Notes under the pieces: model-generated
What the model was told of the DNA's origin: nothing
The model's database searches: none
The model's input: only the letters and a program-made list of their open reading frames with translations
Assembly: GCA_035379625.1 (NCBI GenBank)
Contig: DAOSVM010000011.1
Coordinates: 1-64,000, forward strand
Direction of reading: 5' to 3'
DNA length: 64,000 bases
DNA from: DAOSCP01 sp035379625
Lineage (GTDB): Bacteria > Bacteroidota > Ignavibacteria > Ignavibacteriales > DAOSCP01
Position numbers and translations under genes: made by a program
Shown here: positions 43,564-52,765 of the stretch, in pieces
Position numbering within the stretch: position 1 is the stretch's first letter
How the letters are laid out: each line of letters begins with the position of its first letter

Positions 43564-44883
43564 TTATTCAAAGCATTTATCCAAACCACGCAACGTTTTA
43601 TCCTGATTTATATTTTTACCAATGAAAACTAATCTATTAATTTTTTGCTCATCTTTTTCCAGAGGTTTTATTTCATATTCAAATATTTCGTGAACACCAT
43701 TGAAATAGATTTTATGCTGATCATCTGGATACAAAATTCCTTTGTACCTATAAAGATCTGCACCATACCTTGGAAGTAAAATACTTAAAAAATAATTAAA
43801 TTTTTCCAAATTCAATTTTTTCTCTTCAATAATATTAAGTGTTACAATATCTTCTTCGTGCTCACCAGAAAGTTTATAATTTTTTGAAAGCTTTTCTGAT
43901 ACAAAATTTTTTCCATTTAAAAAAGTAATTCTATTATTGGCTGAATACTTTTGAAAAATAACATATAATCCATATTCAGGAATTGATATGTTAAATGTTG
44001 CATTATTTTGTATATACAAATTATTTAATTTGTTAAATTTGAGAATATCATTTTCGTAACAAAAATCTTCAAAAGGATTTTTAAATTCTTGTGAAACAAA
44101 TTTTTCAATTTTACTTAAATTATTTATATCATCAAGTTTTAATATATAAAGTTGTTCTACAATTTCACTTTCAGTTTCGCATTTTAGTTGATAAGTATTT
44201 GCTTCTAATTCATAAACATATGCTTTAGAAAAAGGGAAAAATTGTTCTAATAATAGTAATTTAGAAAAATATTCACTTTTTTTATCATTTAAAAATAAAA
44301 TTTCTTGGATATTGATATTAGCTTTTATTGTTTGTTTAATTTCTGTTAATGGGTTGAATTTCCTAATAGTTTCAATAACAGATCTTAATTCTAAATCATT
44401 TGCAAGATCAGTTTTTGTGAGTAGTATTAAATCAGCGAAAGAAATTTGTTTTTTTATTTCAGGGGTTGTCATAATATGTTTAAGTAATGTTTTGGAATCA
44501 ACAAGTGTGATAATTCCATTTAGTGAAAATTTATCTTTAATATCGGAATTCATTATAAAAGTCATTGCAATAGGGGAGGGATCAGCGATGCCAGTAGTTT
44601 CAATTATTACATAATCATACTTATCTTTATATTGATAAATATTTTCTAAGGCTTCAACAAGATCATCTCTGTAAGAACAACAAAGACAACAATCATTTAT
44701 CATATAAATTTTATTTTCTTTAGTTTCAATAAAATCTCCATCCAGCGGAATTTCTCCAATTTCATTTTCTATAATAGCTATTTTGTGAGTTTTATTTTCA
44801 TTAATAATTTTATTAACTAAAGTTGTTTTACCTGCTCCTAAATAACCAGTTATGATAGTAACTGGAATTTTATTTATTTCCAT
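43564..44883 (-). CDS. CobW/COG0523 family metallochaperone GTPase
   Basis: 439 aa. G1 GYLGAGKTTLVN at residues 13-24, then NEIGEIPLDGDF, the metal-binding CxCC-type motif NDCCLCC near residue 65, Walker-B-like ETTGIADPSP and G4 TKTDL. The C-terminal CobW domain region (about 310-439) includes LPRYGADLYRYKGILYPDD and ends FIGKNINQDKTLRGLDKC. COG0523 GTPases deliver Zn, Co or Fe to target proteins; with B12-dependent NrdJ and a ZnuD-like receptor in the same window both Co and Zn roles are thinkable. It overlaps the upstream glycosyltransferase gene by 10 bp. Confidence 0.9.
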   Translation of the reverse strand: MEINKIPVTIITGYLGAGKTTLVNKIINENKTHKIAIIENEIGEIPLDGDFIETKENKIYMINDCCLCCSYRDDLVEALENIYQYKDKYDYVIIETTGIADPSPIAMTFIMNSDIKDKFSLNGIITLVDSKTLLKHIMTTPEIKKQISFADLILLTKTDLANDLELRSVIETIRKFNPLTEIKQTIKANINIQEILFLNDKKSEYFSKLLLLEQFFPFSKAYVYELEANTYQLKCETESEIVEQLYILKLDDINNLSKIEKFVSQEFKNPFEDFCYENDILKFNKLNNLYIQNNATFNISIPEYGLYVIFQKYSANNRITFLNGKNFVSEKLSKNYKLSGEHEEDIVTLNIIEEKKLNLEKFNYFLSILLPRYGADLYRYKGILYPDDQHKIYFNGVHEIFEYEIKPLEKDEQKINRLVFIGKNINQDKTLRGLDKCFE

Positions 44884-45947
44884 TTTTTACCTATAAAAAA
44901 ACTTGAAAAGTAATTTACAACCAAACTTACTTGATATAAAAATTCTAAATATAAAATTTCCAATAAATTAAAACCATAGTTTAAAGTTTTGTGGAAAGTC
45001 AAAAATGTTAAAAAATTACAAATAATAACTGTTAAAAAAGGGAACAAATATTTGATGTTAAAAATACAGAGAGGTAACAATAAAAAAGGAATAAAATTTA
45101 TTCCATACCAAAATGATAAAAATAATTTAACTTTAAACAAATAATGATGAGAAGTTGAGGTATGCCTTGCTTTCTGGAATAAATAATCCTTAAAAGTATT
45201 TTTAGGATATGAATAAACGTAAGAATTTTTAAAATACATACCTTTTATAGTGGCATTTATCTTGAACGCTTCGCGTATTAACAAATCATCATCTCCACTT
45301 ATTACATCAAGAGTATTTTTATAACCGTTAATCTTATTATAAATTTTTTTAGTATAGCACAAATTTCTTGCAGTTGCAGTGAAAGGGATATTTAATGAAA
45401 TTGCAAAATGACTAAAAATAAAGGTCTTTAAATTTTCATATTGAGCTAATCTAGAAACTATGGATTTCGATTTGTAAAAAGGGGCAATACCAACAACAAT
45501 ATCTACATTAGAGGTTAAAGATTTATTTATTGAGGAAATCCATTCATCTTCAGCAATACAATCAGCATCAGTTATAAGAATATTTTCAAATTTAGCTTCT
45601 TTAATTCCAATTGTTAAAGCACCTTTTTTGGCTGGTAAATCTTTATTAGTAGCTTTGATGACCTTTAAATTATTATGAACTTTTGAATATTCATATACTA
45701 AATTATAGGTATTATCCGCAGAATTGTCATCTACAATAATGATTTCATATTTATCTTTAGGATATTTTTGATTTAAAATTGAATTAATTGTTTTTATAAT
45801 GTGGTTTTCTTCATTTTTAGCAGCTATTATAATAGAAAAATTATTTTGTTCAGTTGATATTGAATTGTTACAACTTTTAATGTATTTTTTTAAGGTTATA
45901 TTTAATAATAAATAGCTAATTAAGATAATTACAGCAAAATAGAACAT
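44874..45947 (-). CDS. Membrane-associated family 2 glycosyltransferase
   Basis: 357 aa. One N-terminal helix (residues 2-18), then a GT2 catalytic domain with IIAAKNEENHI, IVDDNSADNTY, LITDADCIAEDEW and the GDDDLLIREAF acceptor motif, and about three C-terminal helices (about 265-350). A KARHTSTSHHY segment stands where processive enzymes have Q/RxxRW. Layout suggests transfer to a lipid or polysaccharide at the inner membrane face. Tightly packed between the coiled-coil membrane protein gene and the CobW gene. Product unknown. Confidence 0.85.
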   Translation of the reverse strand: MFYFAVIILISYLLLNITLKKYIKSCNNSISTEQNNFSIIIAAKNEENHIIKTINSILNQKYPKDKYEIIIVDDNSADNTYNLVYEYSKVHNNLKVIKATNKDLPAKKGALTIGIKEAKFENILITDADCIAEDEWISSINKSLTSNVDIVVGIAPFYKSKSIVSRLAQYENLKTFIFSHFAISLNIPFTATARNLCYTKKIYNKINGYKNTLDVISGDDDLLIREAFKINATIKGMYFKNSYVYSYPKNTFKDYLFQKARHTSTSHHYLFKVKLFLSFWYGINFIPFLLLPLCIFNIKYLFPFLTVIICNFLTFLTFHKTLNYGFNLLEILYLEFLYQVSLVVNYFSSFFIGKKWK

Positions 45948-45948
45948 T

Positions 45949-47124
45949 TTAATTTTTAAAGTTTATTTTACCAGTTACAGGATCTATTTGAACAATTTTA
46001 TCAGCTGAAATTTCAATTTTGTTTACATCTTGAGATTTTTGTTGTTGTTTTTCTTTAGTATTATTATTGTTTTTGTTACTTAAAAAAGTTTTCTCGAAGA
46101 AAGAAGTTTTTTCTGTTGTTTTTTCAACTTGTGTAGTTTTATTACTAACTTTAGGACTAACATTATTTTGAGTATTATTATTCGAAGTTGCAGTGACTTT
46201 TTCAGCTTCTTTTTTAGCATCATTTATTTTTTGTCCAAAGTGTTTAGGGATTAAGAAAAGACGAGTTAAGAAACTTGGACCAGCTGCAACTTGTGTATGT
46301 TCATCAATAGTGATATTTCTTGCCAAATGTTCAAAATAGTTGATTGTTGTATAGTTAAAGACAACATAAATAGTAGCTTCTAAAAGAAAAGATATAAGTG
46401 CAGAAAAAACAAGTGTAAAGGTCACATAAGAGATATTAATTCCTAAACCTTTACTTAAAGTACTAAGAAATGCAGCAATCATTTTATTTTGTACACGTTC
46501 ATCGTTCGAATATGATTTATTTTCAAGTTGCGCAATTTCTAAACTTTTTCTTTCTTGTAATTTTGTCCTTTCTTCATTGAATTGTCTTTCTAAATCCTTT
46601 CTTCTTTTTACTAATTCTCTATATTTAGGCCCCATGAAGGTTCCTTTTACAACATTTTGCATTTCATTTTTTACATCCAAATCAGCTAAAGCTATTTGTT
46701 GATCATAATAGCTTTTTAATTCTTCGTAAAATGCATCGTATTTTTTATTTATCAATTGCAAGTCTTCTTCTTTTGCTTTATTTAAATTTGGTTTATCTAA
46801 ATAGTTGGCTATAAGTGCTAAAGATGAGAGAAAAGAAACAGTTATTAATAAAATTTGAAAAGCCAAAGTTAAATAACGAACAAAAGGAGAAACTTTTTTT
46901 ATTCCGACTTTGAATTTATTTATAAGATACAAATATCTTTGTACAACTATTGTTCCTACTTTAGCAAATTCAAAAATACCAATTGTTAAAGTTGAAATCC
47001 AAAATTCACCAGTTATTTCAGAGAGAAAAAGAGTTTCAATTCTAAATGATACAATAAAAGCAGCAAATCCAAGTAACATATATAAAATTGAAAATATATT
47101 ATTCACTTTTCTTCTCCGATACAA
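45949..47124 (-). CDS. Unknown membrane protein with cytoplasmic or periplasmic coiled coil
   Basis: 391 aa, no family recognised. Three hydrophobic helices (about 10-28, 40-60, 88-110) precede a charged coiled coil (about 118-215, containing QFNEERTKLQERKSLEIAQ), then a long helix (about 232-262, FTLVFSALISFLLEATIYVV) and a low-complexity tail rich in Asn, Lys, Thr and Gln (about 310-391). The layout of helices split by a coiled coil resembles DUF4407-type proteins, but this is only an architectural likeness. It shares a transcript with the glycosyltransferase (one base apart), so a role in envelope assembly is possible. Confidence 0.6.
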   Translation of the reverse strand: MYRRRKVNNIFSILYMLLGFAAFIVSFRIETLFLSEITGEFWISTLTIGIFEFAKVGTIVVQRYLYLINKFKVGIKKVSPFVRYLTLAFQILLITVSFLSSLALIANYLDKPNLNKAKEEDLQLINKKYDAFYEELKSYYDQQIALADLDVKNEMQNVVKGTFMGPKYRELVKRRKDLERQFNEERTKLQERKSLEIAQLENKSYSNDERVQNKMIAAFLSTLSKGLGINISYVTFTLVFSALISFLLEATIYVVFNYTTINYFEHLARNITIDEHTQVAAGPSFLTRLFLIPKHFGQKINDAKKEAEKVTATSNNNTQNNVSPKVSNKTTQVEKTTEKTSFFEKTFLSNKNNNNTKEKQQQKSQDVNKIEISADKIVQIDPVTGKINFKN

Positions 47125-47155
47125 TTATTTTTATAAAATAAAAATATAAGAATTT

Positions 47156-47881
47156 TTAATTTTCTTTCCAAATAGTCTCAATCAATGTGGTAAGTTCATC
47201 ATTTGAAAATATATTACAACTACAAATAGTAAGGTTCCCAGATATATTAAATTTTAGTTTTACAATTAGATTTGAATTAAAATCAGCCTCTTTACGATAA
47301 ATTATTTTAATATTTTTTAATGTATGATTCTTTAAAAAATCCAATTCTAGACTATTCAAGAAATACTTTAAATATGATTTATTGTTTATATGATAATTGG
47401 TGTCAAGATCAAAATTCATTGGTCTATACTCAAAAATTTTATCAAAATTATCAAGTGGGTTTAAATTAAAAGATTTAATTTTGTTTTGCTTACTATTAAA
47501 GCGTTTTTCTATAGATTCTGGAATAGTTATTGGCTTTTTATCCTTTGTATTGAAAAAAATCCATTCAGAATCCGCAGTTATGATGGCTTTATTATTATGG
47601 TTGATATCAAATTTTCTATAACCATAAAAATTATATAAAGCATATGGATTAGTTACTACTTGAAGGTAATCACGATATTTTGGTAATTCTAAAATTTCTA
47701 CTTGCCATTTTCTAACAAACCAAGCTAAATTTCTTTGGTAAAGAAAATCTAAGCCTATATTTAAATCATCACAGTGAGAAATTGCAATGTCTTCAAGAAA
47801 TTCAAAAATAGAGATGTAATCTAGTTTTTGATTAGGGGCAATATTATGATAATTAACGAAATAATTTTTTTTATATGCCAT
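47156..47881 (-). CDS. Acyl-ACP thioesterase (FatA/FatB-like double hotdog)
   Basis: 241 aa, cytoplasmic. Two hotdog halves: the first with FEFLEDIAISHCDDL and RKWQVEILELPKYRD, WIFFNTKDKKP in the linker; the second with the conserved LDTNYHINNKSYLKYFL active-site region (Asn and His). It releases fatty acids from acyl carrier protein. Family length is normal. It is upstream of the coiled-coil membrane gene and divergent from the Ntn hydrolase gene. Confidence 0.88.
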   Translation of the reverse strand: MAYKKNYFVNYHNIAPNQKLDYISIFEFLEDIAISHCDDLNIGLDFLYQRNLAWFVRKWQVEILELPKYRDYLQVVTNPYALYNFYGYRKFDINHNNKAIITADSEWIFFNTKDKKPITIPESIEKRFNSKQNKIKSFNLNPLDNFDKIFEYRPMNFDLDTNYHINNKSYLKYFLNSLELDFLKNHTLKNIKIIYRKEADFNSNLIVKLKFNISGNLTICSCNIFSNDELTTLIETIWKEN

Positions 47882-47932
47882 TTCAATAATTTTTTTTATT
47901 TTAAATAAACAAATTAAAAATTTTTGGATAAA

Positions 47933-49105
47933 ATGAGAAAAATTATTTTCGTATTTCTTTTGATATTATCAATCGGTTTTTCCTGTACATCAGCCATAAT
48001 ATCAGGAAAAATAACCAAAACAGGTAGGCCGATCATTTGGAAACATAGAGATTCAGATTCTGAAAGAAACATTGTAATTTATGAAAAAACAACTAAATAT
48101 AAATTTATAGCTATAGCTAATGCTGAAGATAAAGCCGGCAGTCAAATATGGATGGGAGCCAATGAAAAAGGATTAGTTATCATAAATACAGCTTCATATA
48201 ATTTGCAGAATTGTAATGCTTGCAATGGTAAAGAGGATGAAGAAGGCTTGTTGATGCGATATGTACTCGCAAATTGTCAAAGTGTTCCAGAATTTGAGAA
48301 AATAATTGAAAAGAAAGGTCAATATGGTGTATATGCAAATTTTGGACTAATTGATGCACAAGGTAATGCAGCATATTACGAATATAATGGCGAAAAATAT
48401 GTTAAATATGATGTTAACGATCCAAATGTTGCACCAAAAGGATATTTAATACGAACTAATTTTTCATTTTCTGGTGATACAATAAATAGAAAAGGGTATT
48501 TTAGATACTATTCGACAGAAAAATTATTTGATAAAGAAATAAAAATTAATAAAAAATTGAGTGATGAATTTATACTTTTTCAAGCTGATAGAAATTTAGT
48601 TCACGGTTTAACAAATATAGATTTGAGTAATTTCTTAGTCCCAAACGATACTAATGAAACAAAATATTTCCCTTTCAGAGATTATGTTCCAAGATACTCA
48701 ACTGTATCAACATTTTTAGTTAATGGAGTAAAAAAAGGTGAAGATACTGAAAATATGATTATTTGGGTTAATATTGGAAATTCTTTAGTTACTCCATCAA
48801 TTCCATTGAAATTAAATTATGAAATACCTTCATATTTAACTTATAATGATAAATATAACACTTCAGAAATCAATTATTTATCTCTTTTGCTTAAGAAAAA
48901 GCTTTTCCCAATAAATTATGATAATGGCTCCGACTATATAAATTTAAGCTTTCTAATAAATAAACAAGGGAATGGTACAATACAAAAGGTAAAAGAAGCT
49001 GAAAAAAAAATTTATAAACTATTTTATGATAATATGAACGAAGATTTATATAAAAATGTTTATTTAATTGTGAAAGATTTTTATATGAATTATTTTAAGT
49101 TTTGA
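47933..49105 (+). CDS. Exported C45-type / linear amide hydrolase (Ntn hydrolase)
   Basis: About 390 aa. Signal peptide (MRKIIFVFLLILSIGFS) ends directly before CTSAIISGK, so the predicted mature N-terminus is the Cys expected as Ntn nucleophile. Other family elements are IIWKHRDSD, KGLVIINTASYN, YGVYANFGLIDAQGNAAYYEY and LIRTNFSFSGD. Homologues of this acyl-transferase / bile-salt-hydrolase-like class cleave linear amide bonds of acyl amino acids and similar compounds. Substrate unknown. The ATG at 47933 gives the best signal peptide; a TTG three codons upstream (47924) is less likely. Confidence 0.83.
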   Translation: MRKIIFVFLLILSIGFSCTSAIISGKITKTGRPIIWKHRDSDSERNIVIYEKTTKYKFIAIANAEDKAGSQIWMGANEKGLVIINTASYNLQNCNACNGKEDEEGLLMRYVLANCQSVPEFEKIIEKKGQYGVYANFGLIDAQGNAAYYEYNGEKYVKYDVNDPNVAPKGYLIRTNFSFSGDTINRKGYFRYYSTEKLFDKEIKINKKLSDEFILFQADRNLVHGLTNIDLSNFLVPNDTNETKYFPFRDYVPRYSTVSTFLVNGVKKGEDTENMIIWVNIGNSLVTPSIPLKLNYEIPSYLTYNDKYNTSEINYLSLLLKKKLFPINYDNGSDYINLSFLINKQGNGTIQKVKEAEKKIYKLFYDNMNEDLYKNVYLIVKDFYMNYFKF

Positions 49106-49117
49106 AAGAGGTGTACT

Positions 49118-49885
49118 ATGCTTGTAAAGTTAGTTGCTTATCAATTTTGTGAAAGTTTTAATATTAAGGCTATTAAAAAAGACTTTGCAGCAACATTAAT
49201 TGATTATTCTTCATTTGATTTATTTTATCAATTTGAAGAAAAAGGCTATATTTTAATTTTGGATTACGGTGTAATTGTTTTTGCTAATATGGATCCAGTT
49301 GATATTACAAGAGTTAACAACATATTAAAATCTTATCAAATCAATCCACAAAATGAGCCATTAAGTGAAACATATGAAATTGAAGATAATTCCCAGTATT
49401 TCATATTTAGAAATGATAGAGTAAGAGTACCTGAAATAAATGATGCTGTATTGCGAATTGTGATGCTTAATGTTGGACAATCTGTAGGTCTTGATTATTA
49501 TTCTGAACTAACTCAATCATTACTTGCAGAAACAACAAAAATTAATAGACATTTAGCTGAAAAGGGTAAACTTTATAATTCTAAAAAAGAAATTATAAAA
49601 TATCTTGGCAAAACAATGAATATAAAAAATAACATTATAGACAATATCTATATTCTTGATGCACCTGATATAGCATGGGAAGATGAAAATTTAAATAAAT
49701 TACATAATGGATTAAGAAAAGTTTTTGAAATATCAACAAGATTCAGAGAATTAGATTATCAACTACAAATTGTTATAGACAATTTACATATGATTACCGA
49801 ACTAATAAATTATAAACAAGGCCATTTATTAGAATGGATAATTATAATTCTTATAGCTTTTGAACTCATAAAGGCATTTTTTTAA
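49118..49885 (+). CDS. RMD1/DUF155 family protein
   Basis: 255 aa. Recognised by the DUF155 pattern: YILILDYGVIVFANMD in the N-terminal part, DAVLRIVMLNVGQSVGLDYY in the middle, a helical hairpin (about 150-225) and one C-terminal membrane helix (about 236-253) as anchor. Eukaryotic homologues (Rmd1, Rmd8) act in mitochondria or sporulation; the bacterial function is not established. GAAAGAGG lies before the ATG. It stands between the Ntn hydrolase and Mrp genes, all on the same strand. Confidence 0.82.
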   Translation: MLVKLVAYQFCESFNIKAIKKDFAATLIDYSSFDLFYQFEEKGYILILDYGVIVFANMDPVDITRVNNILKSYQINPQNEPLSETYEIEDNSQYFIFRNDRVRVPEINDAVLRIVMLNVGQSVGLDYYSELTQSLLAETTKINRHLAEKGKLYNSKKEIIKYLGKTMNIKNNIIDNIYILDAPDIAWEDENLNKLHNGLRKVFEISTRFRELDYQLQIVIDNLHMITELINYKQGHLLEWIIIILIAFELIKAFF

Positions 49886-49905
49886 TAATATAAAGGATTA
49901 TTGTA

Positions 49906-50988
49906 ATGTATAATGAAAATGATGTATTAAGTGCTCTTAAAAATGTTATTGAGCCAGACTTGAAAAGAGACTTAGTAACATTAAATATGATAAAAAATTT
50001 GAAAATTGATTCTAATACAATCACATTTGATATTGAATTAACTACTCCAGCCTGTCCGCTAAAGGATAAAATGAAAGGTGATTGTATTAATGAAATTAAA
50101 AAAGTTTACGCTGATGCAAAGGTAGAGATTAATTTTATTGCAAATACCAAATCATCAAATACTACAAAACAAGATTTATTACCAAAAGTCAAAAATACAA
50201 TTGCTGTTGTTAGTGGAAAAGGGGGAGTAGGTAAAAGTACTGTAGCTGTTAATATTGCAATTGCTTTAAGTAAATTAGGCGCAAAAGTTGGCTTAATAGA
50301 TTGCGATGTTTATGGACCAAGTATTCCTATTATGTTTGGTTTTACTTCCAGACCTATGGTTTATGAAAATGAAAACAAAAAAATGATTCCTTTAGAAAAA
50401 TATGGAATAAAATTAATGTCTATTGGATTTTTTTTAGATGAAAGTAATCCTGTCATATGGCGTGGACCAATGGCTAGTGGAGCAGTAAAGCAATTTATTT
50501 CAGATGTAGAATGGGATGAATTGGATTATTTAGTATATGATATGCCACCGGGAACTGGTGATATTCAATTAACATTAGCACAAACAATACCATTAACAGG
50601 TGCATTGGTTGTAACTACACCGCAAGCTGTTTCTTTGGCTGATGTTAGGAAAAGTATTTCTATGTTGAAGAAGGTTAATGTGGATATACTAGGGGTTGTT
50701 GAAAATATGAGTTACTTTATAGCACCAGATACTGGAAAATCTTATGATATTTTTGGTGAAGGTGGCGGTAAAATTTTAGCTGAAGAAAATAATTGCGAAT
50801 TATTAGGGAAAATTCCAATAGATCCAAGAATTCGAGTAGGTGGTGATAAAGGTGCGCCTATTGTTTATGAACAACCTGATATTGAACATTCAAAAGTATT
50901 TATAAATATTGCTGAAAAATTAGCTCAAGTTATCAGTATAAAAAATTATGAAAAAGAACAAATTCCTAAATTACAAATAGAATTGTAA
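49906..50988 (+). CDS. mrp: Mrp/ApbC iron-sulfur cluster carrier ATPase
   Basis: 360 aa. Residues 1-80 are a MIP18 (DUF59) domain with TPACPLKDKM; then a deviant Walker A GKGGVGKST at 104-112, LIDCDVYGPSIPIM, RGPMASGAVKQF and the VYDMPPGTGDIQLTLAQ switch region. The usual CxxC cluster site of Mrp is not obvious: the corresponding segment reads VENMSYFIAPDTGKSYDIFG, with no Cys pair. This metal-site loss is seen in some family members. It helps insert Fe-S clusters into proteins, in line with the NifU-like gene 50 bp downstream. Confidence 0.9.
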   Translation: MYNENDVLSALKNVIEPDLKRDLVTLNMIKNLKIDSNTITFDIELTTPACPLKDKMKGDCINEIKKVYADAKVEINFIANTKSSNTTKQDLLPKVKNTIAVVSGKGGVGKSTVAVNIAIALSKLGAKVGLIDCDVYGPSIPIMFGFTSRPMVYENENKKMIPLEKYGIKLMSIGFFLDESNPVIWRGPMASGAVKQFISDVEWDELDYLVYDMPPGTGDIQLTLAQTIPLTGALVVTTPQAVSLADVRKSISMLKKVNVDILGVVENMSYFIAPDTGKSYDIFGEGGGKILAEENNCELLGKIPIDPRIRVGGDKGAPIVYEQPDIEHSKVFINIAEKLAQVISIKNYEKEQIPKLQIEL

Positions 50989-51038
50989 AAAAGATATTTT
51001 TATTAGAAATTTGGAATGTGAAAATAGAGAGAGTTGTT

Positions 51039-51275
51039 ATGATAGATGAAAAGACAATTGAAGAATTGTTAGAAAAATTGAAAGAAATTGAGATTTATTT
51101 GAAAGAAGATAATGGTGGTATTGAATTTGTAAAATTGGAAAATGATATTCTTTATATAAAGTTAAAAGGAGAATGTGAAAATTGTCCGATGTCAATTTTA
51201 ACACTAAGAGCAGGTGTAGAAAGAAGTATAATGAGGAGTTTTCCATTTATAAAAAGAGTCGAACAAGTCAAATAA
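51039..51275 (+). CDS. NifU C-terminal-domain protein (Nfu-type Fe-S scaffold)
   Basis: 78 aa single-domain protein: helix EELLEKLKEIEIYLKEDNGG, strand FVKLENDILYIKLKGE, and the Fe-S binding CENCPMS (CxxC) loop, then a C-terminal helix. It carries assembled Fe-S clusters to apo-proteins. The ATG at 51039 has GAGAG at good spacing; a GTG at 51018 would add seven residues. Adjacent to mrp, with which it shares a pathway. Confidence 0.92.
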   Translation: MIDEKTIEELLEKLKEIEIYLKEDNGGIEFVKLENDILYIKLKGECENCPMSILTLRAGVERSIMRSFPFIKRVEQVK

Positions 51276-51291
51276 ATATTAGGAGAATGTA

Positions 51292-52047
51292 ATGAGAAAA
51301 AAAGTTATTGCCGGAAATTGGAAAATGCATAATAATGTGCAAGAAACAAAAGATTTAATTAATGGTATTAAAGAAGGTTTAAAAGAATTTAAGCCAAATT
51401 GTGAAATTATTGTATGCCCAACTTTTACTAATTTGTTAACAGCTGCAAACGAATTAGCAGGCACTGAAATTAAGTTAGGTGCTCAAAATATGTTTTATGA
51501 AGATAAAGGGGCTTTTACGGGTGAAATTTCAGCAGATATGTTAAAATCTGTTTGTGCTGAATATGTAATTCTTGGACACAGTGAAAGAAGAACAATATTT
51601 GGTGAAACAGACGAAATTATTAATAAAAAAATATTGAAAGCGCTTGAAAAAGGTTTAAAACCAATCTTTTGTATTGGTGAAACACTCGAAGAAAGAGAAA
51701 AAAATCTAACTTTCAATGTTGTTAAAAATCAAATAGTTAACGGCTTAAAAAATGTTTCTGCTGATAATATGAAAAATATAATAATTGCCTATGAACCAGT
51801 TTGGGCTATTGGTACTGGGAAAACCGCTACAAAAGAGCAAGCTCAAGAAGTTCATGCTTTCATCAGAGAATTATTAAAAGAAATATACAACTCAGAAGTA
51901 GCAGAAAATGTTATCATACAATATGGTGGAAGTGTAAAACCGGAAAATGCTGCAGAATTACTTTCACAACCAGATATTGATGGAGCATTGGTTGGTGGTG
52001 CTTGCCTAAAAGCTGATTCTTTTCTATCTATTATTAAAGCATGTTAA
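51292..52047 (+). CDS. tpiA: Triosephosphate isomerase
   Basis: Interconverts dihydroxyacetone phosphate and glyceraldehyde 3-phosphate in glycolysis. 251 aa, all catalytic pieces present: GNWKMHNN (Lys), VILGHSERR (His), AYEPVWAIGTGKTA (Glu and loop 6) and the phosphate-binding IQYGGSVKPEN and DGALVGGACL. AGGAG precedes the ATG by a few bases. Last gene before repeat element D. Confidence 0.98.
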   Translation: MRKKVIAGNWKMHNNVQETKDLINGIKEGLKEFKPNCEIIVCPTFTNLLTAANELAGTEIKLGAQNMFYEDKGAFTGEISADMLKSVCAEYVILGHSERRTIFGETDEIINKKILKALEKGLKPIFCIGETLEEREKNLTFNVVKNQIVNGLKNVSADNMKNIIIAYEPVWAIGTGKTATKEQAQEVHAFIRELLKEIYNSEVAENVIIQYGGSVKPENAAELLSQPDIDGALVGGACLKADSFLSIIKAC

Positions 52048-52085
52048 AATTACTTTATAAGAAAATAAAACAAAAGAAGGGGAGC

Positions 52086-52105
52086 AAAAGCGACCTTGCT
52101 TTTTT
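52086..52105 (+). terminator. Weak terminator after tpiA
   Basis: AAAAGC and GCTTTT pair (6 bp) around GACCTT and are followed by further T residues, about 40 bases after the tpiA stop and just before element D. Confidence 0.4.
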
Positions 52106-52128
52106 AATTTTAAAATTACTCTTCATTA

Positions 52129-52618
52129 GCTCGGACGGTGTAAGCATAAAGCCCAAAAATATTTAACTTGTTAAACCATATCTTACTTATTACTAACAAC
52201 TTACAATATTTACTCTTTTACCAAATAACTATTGACTGAAAAATTTTCCAAAGTAATAGCAAACTTAAAGCATTAAAATATTTTACTAATACGATATAAT
52301 TGTATTTCTATATATTGACTTTTTACAAAAATATATTTGTATTTGCAATATAATTGTATATACGATCAGTAATTTTTAATAATATATTTGTAAAGACAAT
52401 ATAATTGTAATTACGATATAATTGCAGGTACAAGTTAATGATAAAAAAAATTGCATCATTTGTAAGATGCTACATATTAGAGTGAGATTTGAATATTAAG
52501 GCCTGAAAGCACTACACATAGTAAGGTGATAAAGGAAAGATTTTTAGCGGGTCTTCGACCCGCTGCCGCTTGCAGCTTTAGTCATGCTGCAAGTGGCTTA
52601 AGCTTACACTGTCTGAGC
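52129..52618. mobile_element. Terminal-inverted-repeat element, divergent copy D
   Basis: Bounded by GCTCGGACGGTGTAAGC (52129-52145) and GCTTACACTGTCTGAGC (52602-52618). The right end is the mirror image of the left-end module of A, B and C: an 8-bp perfect stem AGCGGGTC / GACCCGCT (52546-52564) and a 12-bp stem with one G-T (52565-52597). The left end has TAAGCATAAAGCCC, again left-type, but its hairpins are missing. The middle lacks the GTGGCA units and is AT-rich with repeated ATATAATTG words (near 52293-52422), which also occur in the right hairpin of the other elements. No gene is seen in it. It lies between two co-directional genes. Confidence 0.7.
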
Positions 52619-52765
52619 TAAGTAAAAAAATATAATCGTACTATTGTTTATTATAAATAAAATCATTACAATTGACTTAATATAAAATTAGTATTATCTT
52701 AATAAAAATTGTTGGAAAAATTTTAGCAAATATTGTCTATTAAATTACAAAAAATAGGGGTGACT

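Noticed and set aside
52141..52545. Hidden gene or small RNA in the middle of element D
   Set aside because: All frames are broken by frequent stops and there is no promoter or terminator pair that I could support; only short repeated ATATAATTG words and one small GCATC/GATGC hairpin are seen.
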